DNA from: Streptomyces althioticus
GTDB taxonomy: Bacteria > Actinomycetota > Actinomycetes > Streptomycetales > Streptomycetaceae
Direction: 5' to 3'
Length of the DNA: 64,000 nt
NCBI GenBank assembly: GCA_014649355.1
Contig: BMSW01000026.1
Coordinates: forward strand, 1 to 64,000
The notes under the pieces are model-generated. The model was not told where the DNA came from. It saw only the letters and a program-made list of their open reading frames with translations, and ran no database searches. A program made the translations under genes and the position numbers. Positions within the stretch are counted from its first letter, which is position 1; the number at the start of each line of letters is the position of its first letter. Below, one piece after another: positions 45,475 to 54,800 of the stretch.

Positions 45475-47802
45475 TCAGTCGTCTGCCTCGTACGGGTCAG
45501 GGAGCGGGTCTTCGGTGGAATGGAGACGCGAATTCTTGACGCTCTCCGTGAGTTCTTCGAGGATGTAGTTCTGATTTTCTTCGCTCCAGCCGGGAGCATT
45601 TGCGTAGGCCTGTGCGGGAGCCAGCGCATGAGCTTTGCCCATGAGGAGAGCCTCGTCGCGCAGGTCGTCGGACTTTTCTTTGAGGAGGTCGGTCCCCTCC
45701 TTGGCATGCTTCTCGGAGAGGTCGTCGAAAACAGTGCCCAAGAAGGTCTCGACTGCGCTCCCTGCGTACTCGGCTGCGAGCGGTGCAGCGACGGCTGCGG
45801 GGGCAAATCCTCCAGTGATCGCTGCCACGCCACTTCCAATGGCTACGCCAGTGCCGAATTTGATCCACTCCGTCGTTCGCGCGACCTCCTTGTTGTACTC
45901 CTCCGAGTCCTTCTCGAAGTCCTTGTCGATCTGCCCCAAACGCGAGTTGTCCAGGATGCCGTGCGCTTCACTACCGATACGGAGTGCTGTCTTGACGTCC
46001 GTGAGATCGGTATTCTCGATCTTTCCGTGACCGGGTTCCGGACCACGAGCGTCCATGACGCTCGTGGTGTACAGAGACTGTGCTGCTGACAGCTGGGAAT
46101 GCCCTTCCTCGCTCTGCGCCACGATGCTCATGAAGTTGGCAGCGCCCTCACGGGTGAACAACAGCTTGGTGTTGTACTCGTCGCCGAACCGCGAGTCATC
46201 ACCCTTGGCGGGCCCGAAGGGTGAGTTGGCCATCCCTTGCTCCGAAGCATGGTTCTCTTGCTCCAAAGACCTGTTGAACTCGTCAATGTAGGCAGTGCCG
46301 ACCACGGCAAGGCTGTCTGCGATCCCTTGCTCATGCATATGTTTAGGATCGCTCCCATAAAAGGAAACAATCTTCTGCATGACCTCGGCGTTCTCCGCCG
46401 TGCGCGCGTCCTTTTGTCCGTCTGTCGGAGCGTCGTACGAATGCCCCGTGGCGGCTGCTTCCAGGGCATGGCCGAGACTGTCGTATCCGTACTTGTTCCC
46501 GAAGCCGTCCTTGTAAGCGTCCTGAGGCCAGTCGCGCTCCTGGGTGAAGTACTTGAAGGCGTCCGTCGTCCTTTTGTCGTTTTGATCGTCGGGAGTCAGG
46601 TCAATGGTGCTGTTGAAGAACTCCGTGGAGGCCTTGGCGTTGTGTCCCAGCGCCTCCATGAACCCGACCATGGGGTCACGGCCAAGATCTTTGCCGTCCC
46701 AGTTCAGGCGTGGCGGAGGTGTCAGCCCCGCGTTCCATACCTGGCTAGCTTTGAGTGAACCGTTGCCGGTCAGTTTGTTCTCCATCCCGACTGCGGCGCC
46801 GCCGTACTCGGCGAGGAACTTGGTCTCGTACGTCCCGTAGCGCATCAAGTTGCTCATGACCTGAAAGCCGTACGCGGTGGTGCCGCGGCTGCGTACCACG
46901 TCATCGCCGGCTTTGATCACGTCAGCTTTCCACTGATCCATGGCAGGACTGTTCGAGTGCGTTGCCGCGGCCAGCGTCAGGCTCCAGTTCTTCTGGAGTT
47001 CCTTGATCTCCTTGGGGTGGTCCACGCCCAGCCGGGAGCCGTCGCTCGGGTCGCCCATGTCGACCCAGTACTCGAGGTTGCCCTTGACGCCGACCTCGAG
47101 AGCGAAGCGCTCGGCGAAGTACCGGTCGCCCCTGTTGTTCTCGAAGTACTGGTTCAGGCGGGCGATCTCCTCGAGGGATGCGTCGTCGCCCTTGGCGACG
47201 ATCTTGGCGGCGGCCCGCGCGTCCTGTGCGTCCTGTGTCCTGCCCGCTTGTTTCAGGGAGTCGTACTCGGTGCCGGAGAAGTTGTGCTTGTCCTTGCCCA
47301 CCAGTGTGCGCAGGGCGCGGGACGCGACCTCGTCGGCCTCGTTCGCTCGCTTCAGCGCTTGCTGGATCTCGGCGCGAACCTGATCGAAGTCGGCTTCCTC
47401 CGGCTCCGGTCCGTCGTAGTCCTTGGCGCGACGGTCGGGGTGGATCTGATAGCTGACGACACCGCTCGAGTCGACCCGGATGCCCTTCTTGGGCGCGTCC
47501 TCGACGGCTTTGACCAGCTGAGCCTTGGCCGCTTTGAACTCGGTGTGTGCATCGCGAAGAATGTTCCGGATGCTCTGCGCTTCCTTCGCCGCATCCCCGA
47601 ACTCCTTGGCGGTCTTCTTCACGAAGGGCAGCGTGACGCCGGCGTTCTCGCCCTTCCAATCCGCCTTCTCGGCTTTCTTCAACAGGCCTTTGCCGGCCTG
47701 TTCCTCGAGCTTCTCGAGCTTTTTGACCGTCTCGGTCCAGTCGTCGACGGCATCCTTGAGACTGCCCAGTCGGGCGTTCAGGAGATCACTGAATTCCGGC
47801 AC
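45475..47802 (-). CDS. large probable type VII secreted protein (775 aa)
   Basis: GTG 47802, nine bases after the upstream gene. The N-terminus (LGSLKDAVDDWTETVKKLEKL) is coiled coil, with a WKG turn at 49-51 like LXG/WXG substrates. The middle is mostly helical and charged without a known motif. Near residue 670 comes a glycine/alanine-rich hydrophobic stretch (FGTGVAIGSGVAAITGGFAP), then an acidic helical end (NYILEELTESVKN). There is no Sec signal. Place in the eccC operon and the lipoprotein downstream suggest a secreted effector or structural substrate. Base composition is lower in GC than the neighbours. Function not known. Confidence 0.75.
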   Translation of the reverse strand: MPEFSDLLNARLGSLKDAVDDWTETVKKLEKLEEQAGKGLLKKAEKADWKGENAGVTLPFVKKTAKEFGDAAKEAQSIRNILRDAHTEFKAAKAQLVKAVEDAPKKGIRVDSSGVVSYQIHPDRRAKDYDGPEPEEADFDQVRAEIQQALKRANEADEVASRALRTLVGKDKHNFSGTEYDSLKQAGRTQDAQDARAAAKIVAKGDDASLEEIARLNQYFENNRGDRYFAERFALEVGVKGNLEYWVDMGDPSDGSRLGVDHPKEIKELQKNWSLTLAAATHSNSPAMDQWKADVIKAGDDVVRSRGTTAYGFQVMSNLMRYGTYETKFLAEYGGAAVGMENKLTGNGSLKASQVWNAGLTPPPRLNWDGKDLGRDPMVGFMEALGHNAKASTEFFNSTIDLTPDDQNDKRTTDAFKYFTQERDWPQDAYKDGFGNKYGYDSLGHALEAAATGHSYDAPTDGQKDARTAENAEVMQKIVSFYGSDPKHMHEQGIADSLAVVGTAYIDEFNRSLEQENHASEQGMANSPFGPAKGDDSRFGDEYNTKLLFTREGAANFMSIVAQSEEGHSQLSAAQSLYTTSVMDARGPEPGHGKIENTDLTDVKTALRIGSEAHGILDNSRLGQIDKDFEKDSEEYNKEVARTTEWIKFGTGVAIGSGVAAITGGFAPAAVAAPLAAEYAGSAVETFLGTVFDDLSEKHAKEGTDLLKEKSDDLRDEALLMGKAHALAPAQAYANAPGWSEENQNYILEELTESVKNSRLHSTEDPLPDPYEADD

Positions 47803-47811
47803 GACGCAGCC

Positions 47812-48243
47812 CTACTTGAAGTGCTTGTTGATCTTCTCGACCGACAGGTTGGTCACCAGGACCTCTTCATGCTTCGCATGTGTCGACACCGTGTCCTCGA
47901 GGTGGTTGTGAATGTGTGCGCAGGCGCTGAGCAGTGCCTCCGCCTGAGAACGCCAGGTGTCCCACGCGCTCCACAAGGCCGTACCCGTTGCGAAGTTGTC
48001 CTCGGTCAGGCTGGTCGAGGCGGTACCGGTGTTGGCCCCGGCGTGGAACGCGTCCTTCTCGAATACGTGGTACAGCTCCTGCGCCTCGTTGCCCACGGCC
48101 TTCAAGTCAGGGGACGTCACTGTGTAATCGCTGCCACCGGAGCCGCCGCCACCGGAGCCGGGCAACTGGTTCAACTGCATGCTGCTCTGCTGCCGCGCGA
48201 GTGCGTCGCTGCGGGCTTGGCCCCACATCTCGTCGAATGACAC
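47812..48243 (-). CDS. WXG-like small protein of the eccC operon
   Basis: A 143-residue protein, GTG 48243 after AGGGAACCGAC. It has a Gly/Ser-rich segment (PGSGGGGSGGSDY), then two helices: LKAVGNEAQELYHVFEKDAF and TWRSQAEALLSACAHIHNHL, with LWSAWDTW in the turn where a WXG motif would lie. It is just upstream of the 775-residue protein gene and is likely its secretion partner or chaperone. Confidence 0.78.
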   Translation of the reverse strand: MSFDEMWGQARSDALARQQSSMQLNQLPGSGGGGSGGSDYTVTSPDLKAVGNEAQELYHVFEKDAFHAGANTGTASTSLTEDNFATGTALWSAWDTWRSQAEALLSACAHIHNHLEDTVSTHAKHEEVLVTNLSVEKINKHFK

Positions 48244-48295
48244 GTCGGTTCCCTCGTGCTGTCCCTGATGGAAGATCGTGGCGGTGTGGCAGGCC

Positions 48296-49699
48296 TCAGA
48301 GTTGCCCGCTTCGGTCGGGCCCTGCCATGGGCGGCGGCGGGTTGGTGTGTCCCGGCGGCGGCCCGTAGGGCGGGGGCGGCTGCTGCGGCGGGTAAGGGTA
48401 GGCAGAGGGCGGGAAGGGCGGAGCCGGCGGTGCGGCGGCCGAGCGCCGACGACGGGCTCTGACGAGGACAACGGCGACCGCCGCCGCGAGGAGTGCTGCG
48501 GCCGCGACACCCAGCGCCACCCACGGGATACCGCTGTCGTCCGAGTCATCCGCAGCAGCGGCCGAGGGCTCCGCCTTCTCGGTAGCTGCCGTGTCGTCGT
48601 CCGCGTCCGTGGATGACGGTTTCTCCGTCGATGGAGGCGCCGAGGCAGCCGCTGCCAGGTCGGGCAGGGGGTATTCGTCGGCGGGGCCCGGGTCGCCCGG
48701 ATTCTTCAGCGCGATGCGGGGCCGGACCATGCCGTAACCGACGGCGTCCGTGCGCTCGTCCCCGCTCTTGGGCTTCCCCGCCGTGTTCAGCATGACCCGT
48801 AGTACCTGGTGATTGGTCCAGTCGGGGTGCTGGGACCAGATGAGGGCGGCTGAGGCCGAGGCAAGGGCCGCGGCAGAGCTCGTGCCGCTTCCTTTGCAGA
48901 GCTTCGTGCCGGTCGCGCAGGCGTTGACGATGTCGCCACCGGGAGCGGTGAGGTCGACCTCAGGGCCTCGCTGGGAATTGTCGAGGACTCTGGCGTTCTT
49001 GTCCGCGGCACCAACGCCGACGACGCCCGGTGTCGCTGCCGGATACTCCGGGAAGTTGGTGGTGTCACCTGTGTTGCCGGCAGCGGCGAAGATCAGTTTT
49101 CCCTGATCGATGGCGTACCGGACTGCCGCAGCGAGCTCAGGAGTCCCTACATTCTTTCTGCCTGGCGCATTGGAACTGCCCATGGAGATGTTGATGATTC
49201 GGGCATCGCTGTCTGCCGCGTAGCGGATTGCCTTGGTCAGGGTGCGCGAGTACTCCGCCTTGCCGTCGACCTGGCCGAACTGCTCAGTGGCGTAGCGCAT
49301 CCGAATCGGAAGGATCTTGGCTCCTGGCGCCAGGCCGTAAGAGCCGTGCACAGGGCCTTGGGCCCCGGTTGCAGCGATCAGTGCCGCGGTGGACGTTCCG
49401 TGGTCGGCGATGTCGGTGTGTTCGTCCCCGCGTAGCTCGGAAAAGTCCTTGCCCGAGAGGACCTGGCCCTTTAGATCCGGGTGAGTGTCGTCGACGCCGG
49501 AGTCGATGACGGCGACGGTGACGCCTTCACCCGTACTGGTCTTCCACATCTCCTCGGCGTGCATGGCGTCCAGGTGCCATTGCATCTGACGTGCCGTCTC
49601 GGCGTGGGCGGGTATCGCGGCGATGCCCACCAGCAGCAGGCCGAGAGCAGCCGACGCAGCTGACAAGGGGCGCCGTGATCGCGTGCTGCTGTTGTGCAT
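48296..49699 (-). CDS. second membrane-anchored subtilase of the ESX locus
   Basis: A 467-residue S8 peptidase, ATG 49699 after AGGAAGG. A signal peptide (ALGLLLVGIAAIPAHA) is followed by the triad Asp66 (VIDSGVDD), His100 (DHGTSTA) and Ser274 (SGTSSAAA). A long acidic Ala/Pro/Ser linker leads to a membrane helix near 393-415 and then a cytosolic Pro-rich tail (FPPSAYPYPPQQ). This differs from MycP, whose tail is short. It lies among substrate genes, not beside eccB, so it may process those substrates after export. Confidence 0.92.
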   Translation of the reverse strand: MHNSSTRSRRPLSAASAALGLLLVGIAAIPAHAETARQMQWHLDAMHAEEMWKTSTGEGVTVAVIDSGVDDTHPDLKGQVLSGKDFSELRGDEHTDIADHGTSTAALIAATGAQGPVHGSYGLAPGAKILPIRMRYATEQFGQVDGKAEYSRTLTKAIRYAADSDARIINISMGSSNAPGRKNVGTPELAAAVRYAIDQGKLIFAAAGNTGDTTNFPEYPAATPGVVGVGAADKNARVLDNSQRGPEVDLTAPGGDIVNACATGTKLCKGSGTSSAAALASASAALIWSQHPDWTNHQVLRVMLNTAGKPKSGDERTDAVGYGMVRPRIALKNPGDPGPADEYPLPDLAAAASAPPSTEKPSSTDADDDTAATEKAEPSAAAADDSDDSGIPWVALGVAAAALLAAAVAVVLVRARRRRSAAAPPAPPFPPSAYPYPPQQPPPPYGPPPGHTNPPPPMAGPDRSGQL

Positions 49700-49730
49700 C
49701 TGCCTTCCTGAGTGCCGTTGTGTCAAGGGC

Positions 49731-51302
49731 TCAGTCGACGACGGGAGGTACCGCACGACGGTCATTGCGAGCCCAGGTCTCTTCCTCTTCTGTCAGGTAA
49801 TCCGGACGCTGACTTCCGTCCTGCCCCTCGTGTCGCCGCGTGGTGGACCGAGCGGCGGAGGGAGTAACCGTTCCCGCACGGCCGGCCGTCGGACCGTGTC
49901 CGGAGTCGCCTGCGTTCACCTGCCGCACCAGGCCGACACCACCCGGAGTGAACGGGCGTGGACCGGAGCGACCCGGCTGGGCGGGGCGGTTGCCGATCAC
50001 CCCGCCGGCTTCTGAGGCGAGGCGTCGTCCCCCGCCCGTGCCCGCGGGTCCGCCTGCGGTGCCGCCGGCTGACGGAACCCCGGTGGGCACAGCGCGACCC
50101 ATGGCAGAGTGCCCCTGCGTCGCACGCCCGTAGCCCGTATCTGCGCCGATCACGGTCCCTCGTGGAAGGCCTGTGGTCGCCTTACCCGCACCGGGCTGCA
50201 CCGGGCGCCCCCCGACGATCCCGCTGTCACCCGCTCCTGGGAGCCGCCCTCCCCCCGGTGCCGCCTGCCCGGGGAGCAAGGGCGGACGTGGGGTCGGCGC
50301 AATCTGCTGCGGTCCGAGCGGGCCAGGCGAGCCCCCACGGCCCAGGGGGGCAGGCGGTGTGCCCAGTGGCTGCGGAACCGGCCCGGCATCGGGCCGCGGG
50401 CCTGCGGCGGGCGGGGGAGTCGTCGTCGACACCGGCGTGGACGTACGAGTTTCGGGCAGCGCGGTCACGCCGTCGATCTCCATGGCGACGGGGCGTGGCC
50501 GGACCGGTTCCCTGGCGGGTGCCGCATTGTCCCCGAAGGCGGTCGCGTACGAGGCCGACGGCGTTGGGGCAGTCGATCCCGTGTATCCCTCACCCTTGAC
50601 GGAGCTGCTGGTGGACGCGTGCGCCATCGAGGCTCCCGACCCGACCACATGCTGCTGGTCCGGCCTCCGCCACTCCGCCGCATCCAGATGCTGAGCCGGC
50701 GGCGAAAACGTAGGCGGTTCCACGCTGTTCACCTGGTACGCCGAGTACTCGTACGTCTGCGCCAGCTTCCGCAACTGCTGGATCGCCTCCGCCCGCGCCG
50801 CCTCCATCCGCTGCTGCGCGGCCGCGGCGTCGGACTGGGCGGTCTGTGCCAGCTTCCGTGCGTCGGGGTCGTTGCGGGCGCCCGGGTCCTGCGTCGCCGC
50901 GAGCGTCTTCCGGGCCTTCGCGAGGTCGGCCCTGGCCTGCGTCGTCTCGGATGTGGCGGGGATGGCCGCCTTGGCCTCGGCGACCGCTTGGGCCACCGTG
51001 GACAGCCAGCGGGAGGCGACTTCCGCGTACTGGCCCAGGCGCAGCGTCGCGGCCGCGCTCTGCCCGCCCCAGTCGCGGAAGGCATCACCGCCCTCGCCCC
51101 GCCACTCGAGTCCCTTGACGTACGTCATGAGATCGTCGCCGATCTTGGTGATCGTCGACGAGGCCTTCAACAGCTTCGTCGCGAGTTGCGCAGCGCCTTC
51201 CGGGCTGGCCGAGTCCAGGAGAGCCACCAACTGCTCGTGGGTCATGGACTCGAAGTCGGTGCGGGCCGGCTGCGGTGTCCTGCGGCGCGCCTGCTCGCCC
51301 AT
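49731..51302 (-). CDS. WXG-type protein with long Pro/Gly-rich tail
   Basis: A 523-residue protein, its ATG overlapping the upstream stop (ATGA). Residues 15-190 are helical with WRG near 68-70 (GLEWRGEGGDAFRDWGG), as in ESX/PPE-type substrates. Residues 200-490 are a disordered Pro/Gly/Thr-rich region. The end is EEEETWARNDRRAVPP, an acidic motif I recall from other Streptomyces type VII proteins. No Sec signal. Likely secreted or surface-exposed through EccC. Confidence 0.82.
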   Translation of the reverse strand: MGEQARRRTPQPARTDFESMTHEQLVALLDSASPEGAAQLATKLLKASSTITKIGDDLMTYVKGLEWRGEGGDAFRDWGGQSAAATLRLGQYAEVASRWLSTVAQAVAEAKAAIPATSETTQARADLAKARKTLAATQDPGARNDPDARKLAQTAQSDAAAAQQRMEAARAEAIQQLRKLAQTYEYSAYQVNSVEPPTFSPPAQHLDAAEWRRPDQQHVVGSGASMAHASTSSSVKGEGYTGSTAPTPSASYATAFGDNAAPAREPVRPRPVAMEIDGVTALPETRTSTPVSTTTPPPAAGPRPDAGPVPQPLGTPPAPLGRGGSPGPLGPQQIAPTPRPPLLPGQAAPGGGRLPGAGDSGIVGGRPVQPGAGKATTGLPRGTVIGADTGYGRATQGHSAMGRAVPTGVPSAGGTAGGPAGTGGGRRLASEAGGVIGNRPAQPGRSGPRPFTPGGVGLVRQVNAGDSGHGPTAGRAGTVTPSAARSTTRRHEGQDGSQRPDYLTEEEETWARNDRRAVPPVVD

Positions 51303-51817
51303 CAGAAGCCCACCCCTTCCTCGGACTCGGAGACGGACGCGGGTGTGTCCCGCGTGGACGCCGACCGCTCGGCGTACGGATCGCGCTCTGCCGCGTAGTA
51401 CTTCTCCACCTCGGCGTTGACTGCCTTCATCCGCGCCTTGATGTCGGCGTCCAGGTTCTCGTAACCCACCCGGGACGCCTGTACCGCGAGTCCCATGCCC
51501 TCGATCTGCGCGCCCAGGGCCTTGGAGAGTTTCTCCAGCTCGTCGTGGACGATGGCGTACGAGTCGTAGAGGAACTGTGCTTCCTTGAACTCCGCGGAGC
51601 CCAGCTGCGACCGCTCGACGCGGTCCTTGCCGACCTTCGTCGGAGCGGCCTCCGATTCGTCCAGCTCGCGCAGCAGGTCGTCGACGCGCTTCTTGAAGCC
51701 CGCCATGGCGCTGTGCTGGATGTCCAGCGCCATCGCGGGATTGACGTTGGACAGAGTGTCGAACGCCTTCCCCGTGTCCGGGGCACCGCCGGTGCCGCCG
51801 CCCCCGTTCGAACTCAC
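51302..51817 (-). CDS. helical ESX-substrate-like protein
   Basis: A 171-residue protein from GTG 51817, chosen for the GGGGAGG just upstream; a GTG at 51871 is in frame but poorly placed. The sequence is helical (ALDIQHSAMAGFKKRVDDLL and SYAIVHDELEKLSKALGAQI) and contains YENLD, which fits the YxxxD/E export signal. No WXG turn is present. It is the first gene after eccC in the operon, and its stop overlaps the next gene, so the two products may pair like PE and PPE proteins. That is inference. Confidence 0.8.
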   Translation of the reverse strand: MSSNGGGGTGGAPDTGKAFDTLSNVNPAMALDIQHSAMAGFKKRVDDLLRELDESEAAPTKVGKDRVERSQLGSAEFKEAQFLYDSYAIVHDELEKLSKALGAQIEGMGLAVQASRVGYENLDADIKARMKAVNAEVEKYYAAERDPYAERSASTRDTPASVSESEEGVGF

Positions 51818-51872
51818 CTGGCCTGCCTCCCCGTTCCTCTCGAACGTTCCTGTCTGTGCTCGGTCGATCACC

Positions 51873-54800
51873 CTAATGCCGTTGCGGAAGCAAGCCCACC
51901 TGAATCAGTGGCGTACCGCGCTTGCGCGAGACGAACACGCCACGCCCCGGCGGCATGGGCCGGGCCCGCACGTTGCCGAGGATGTCGCCCTCGCTGGGAT
52001 CACCCGAAAGGATCACACCCTGGGCGCCCAGTTCCTTCAGGCGTTGCATGAACGACTCGTACATCGCCCGGGAGGCCCCGGCCGCGCTGCGCGCGATGAT
52101 GAACTTCACGCCCACGTCACGCGCGAAGGGCAGGTGCTCCACCAGCTGGCCCAGCGGGTTTCCGGAGCTGGTCGCGACGAGTTCGTGGTCGTCGACGACG
52201 ACGAACAGCTGCGGGCCGCTCCACCAGCTGCGGTCGCGCAACTGCTGCGGAGTAATGTCCGGCTTGGGGGCCCGCTTCTCCATGAACTGGCGCACGGCGT
52301 CCATGTGCACCTGCATCGCGGACGCCATGGGGGCGTACTCGAGCAGGTGGCTCTCCGGCACCGCTTCCAGCATCGTGCGCCGGTAGTCGCCGACCACGAT
52401 CCGCGCCTCGGCGGGCGTGTAGCGTTCCGCGATCTGCTTGGTGATCAGACGCAGCAGGTTGGTCTTGCCGGACTCACTCTCGCCGAAGACGAGGAAGAAG
52501 GGGTCGGTGTCGAAGTCGACGAACACCGGCTCCAGATTGGCCTCGTCGATGCCGATCGCGATGCCGTGCTGAGGAAACTCGAAGCCCTTGGGCAACTGGT
52601 CGGCGGGCAGCTTGCGGGGGAGCAGGCGCACGGTCGGGGCTGCCGGACCGTGCCAGTTCTCCTTGACCGTCTGAACCAGGTGGGCCGTGGCGTCGGCCAG
52701 GTCGTCCGCGTCGGAGGACGAGTCGATCCGGGGCAACGCCGTCATGAAGTGCAGTTTGGCGGGAACTTGACCACGGCCCGGGACCCCGGTCGGCACGTTC
52801 ATGGCGACCTTGCGGTCGAATTCGGAGTCCATCGCGTCGCCGAGGCGCAGTTCCAGGCGTCCGAGGATCTGGTCCTTGAGTACCGCGCGTACCTCCATGT
52901 AGCGCGAGGCGGAGAGGACCACGTGGACGCCGTAGCCCAGGCCCCGGGCGGCGATGTCGTTGACGACGCCCTCGAGGCCCTCGTAGTCGTTGCGGAAGTT
53001 GCCCCAGCCGTCGATGACGAGGAAGACGTCCCCCCACGCCTCTCCGGGCAGGTCGCCCGCCGCGCGGCGCCGGCGGTACGTGGTGATCGAGTCTATGCCG
53101 TGGGCGCGGAAGAACTGCTCGCGGCGGTTGAGGATGCCGGCGACCTCCGCGACCGTACGCCGCACGCGCTCCGGGTCGAGCCGCGAGGCGACCCCGCCCA
53201 CGTGCGGCAGGTCGGCCACCGCCGTCAGGCCGCCACCGCCGAAGTCGAGCCCGTAGAACTGCACTTCGTACGGCGTGTGGGTGAGCGCGAAGGACGCGAT
53301 CAGGGTCCGCAGCAGGGTCGACTTGCCCGACTGCGGGCCGCCGACCACCAACATGTGGCCCGCGGCGGCGGAGAAGTCCTGGTAGAGGACCTCCCGCTTC
53401 TGCTCGAAGGGCTTGTCGACCAGGCCGAGCGGGACCGTCAGGCCGCCCGGTGCGGGGTACTCCGCGGAGTGGAGCCCGCGCTCTGCGGAGACGGTGAGGG
53501 CGGGCAGCAGTTCGTCCAGCGCCGACGCCCGGTCCAGCGGCGGCAGCCACACCTGGTGCGCGGGGACGCCCTGCCCCTCCAGTCGCTGCACGACCACGTC
53601 CAGCACGGTGTCGGCCAGGGCGTCGTCCTCCTGCCGCGGCTCGGGGGTGCGTGCCCGGTCCGGGTCCGGTGCCGCGTACACCACCGGCACGGGGGCCGCG
53701 GTGAACAGCGCGGGCCGCCGCTCGACGGGCGCGTGGCTGAGACCGGCTTCCGGGCCCGCCGTGCGGTACACGCCGGAGACGTACGCCGCCTTGAAGCGCA
53801 CCATCTCCTCCGTGCCGAACTTCAGGTAACCCGAGCCGGGCACGGAAGGGAGGTGGTAGGCGTCCGGCACACCGAGGGCCGCGCGCGACTCGGCGGCCGA
53901 GAACGTCCGCAGACCGATGCGGTAGGACAGGTAGGTGTCCAGTCCGCGCAGTCGGCCCTCCTCCAGCCGCTGCGAGGCGAGCAGCAGGTGCACGCCCAGC
54001 GAACGGCCGATGCGTCCGATCTGGATGAACATGTCGATGAAGTCGGGCTTGGCAGTCAGGAGTTCGCTGAACTCGTCGATCACGAGTACGAGCGAGGCGA
54101 GCGGCTCCAGCGGAGCACCGGCGGCGCGTGCCTTCTCGTAGTCATGGATGTTGGCGTAGTTGCCCGCCGCGCGCAGAAGCTCCTGGCGCCGCTGGAGCTC
54201 GCCACGGATCGCGTCGCCCATGCGGTCGACGAGCGTCAGGTCGTCGGCGAGGTTGGTGATCACGGCGGCGACATGCGGCATGCGGGACATTCCCGCGAAC
54301 GTCGCGCCGCCCTTGAAGTCCGCCAGGACGAAGTTCAACGTCTCGGAGGAGTGCGTGACCGCCAGGCCCAGCACCAGCGTGCGCAGCAGTTCGGACTTGC
54401 CGGAGCCGGTCGCCCCCACACACAGACCGTGCGGACCCATGCCGTCCTGCGCGGCCTCCTTCAGGTCCAGCATCACCGGTCGGCCGTCCTCGCCGACGCC
54501 GATCGGCACCCGCAGGCGCTCCGGCGTCGACCGCGGCCTCCAGGTCCGCGCGACGTCCACCGCCGCCGCGTCCCCCAGCCCGAGCAGTTCGGTGAAGTCA
54601 AGGTTGGCGAGCAGCGGTTCGTCGTCGTTGCCGCTGCCCAGCCGCAGCGGAGCGAGCTGCCGAGCGAGCGCCTCGGCTGCGGGCAGCGACAGACTGTCGG
54701 GCTCGCCCTCGTAGGCGACCCCGGCCCCGGAGTCGAGGAACAGCCGCTCCGGACGCACGACCACCGAGAGGTCCCCGCGGAGCTGGTCCAGCTCACCGCT

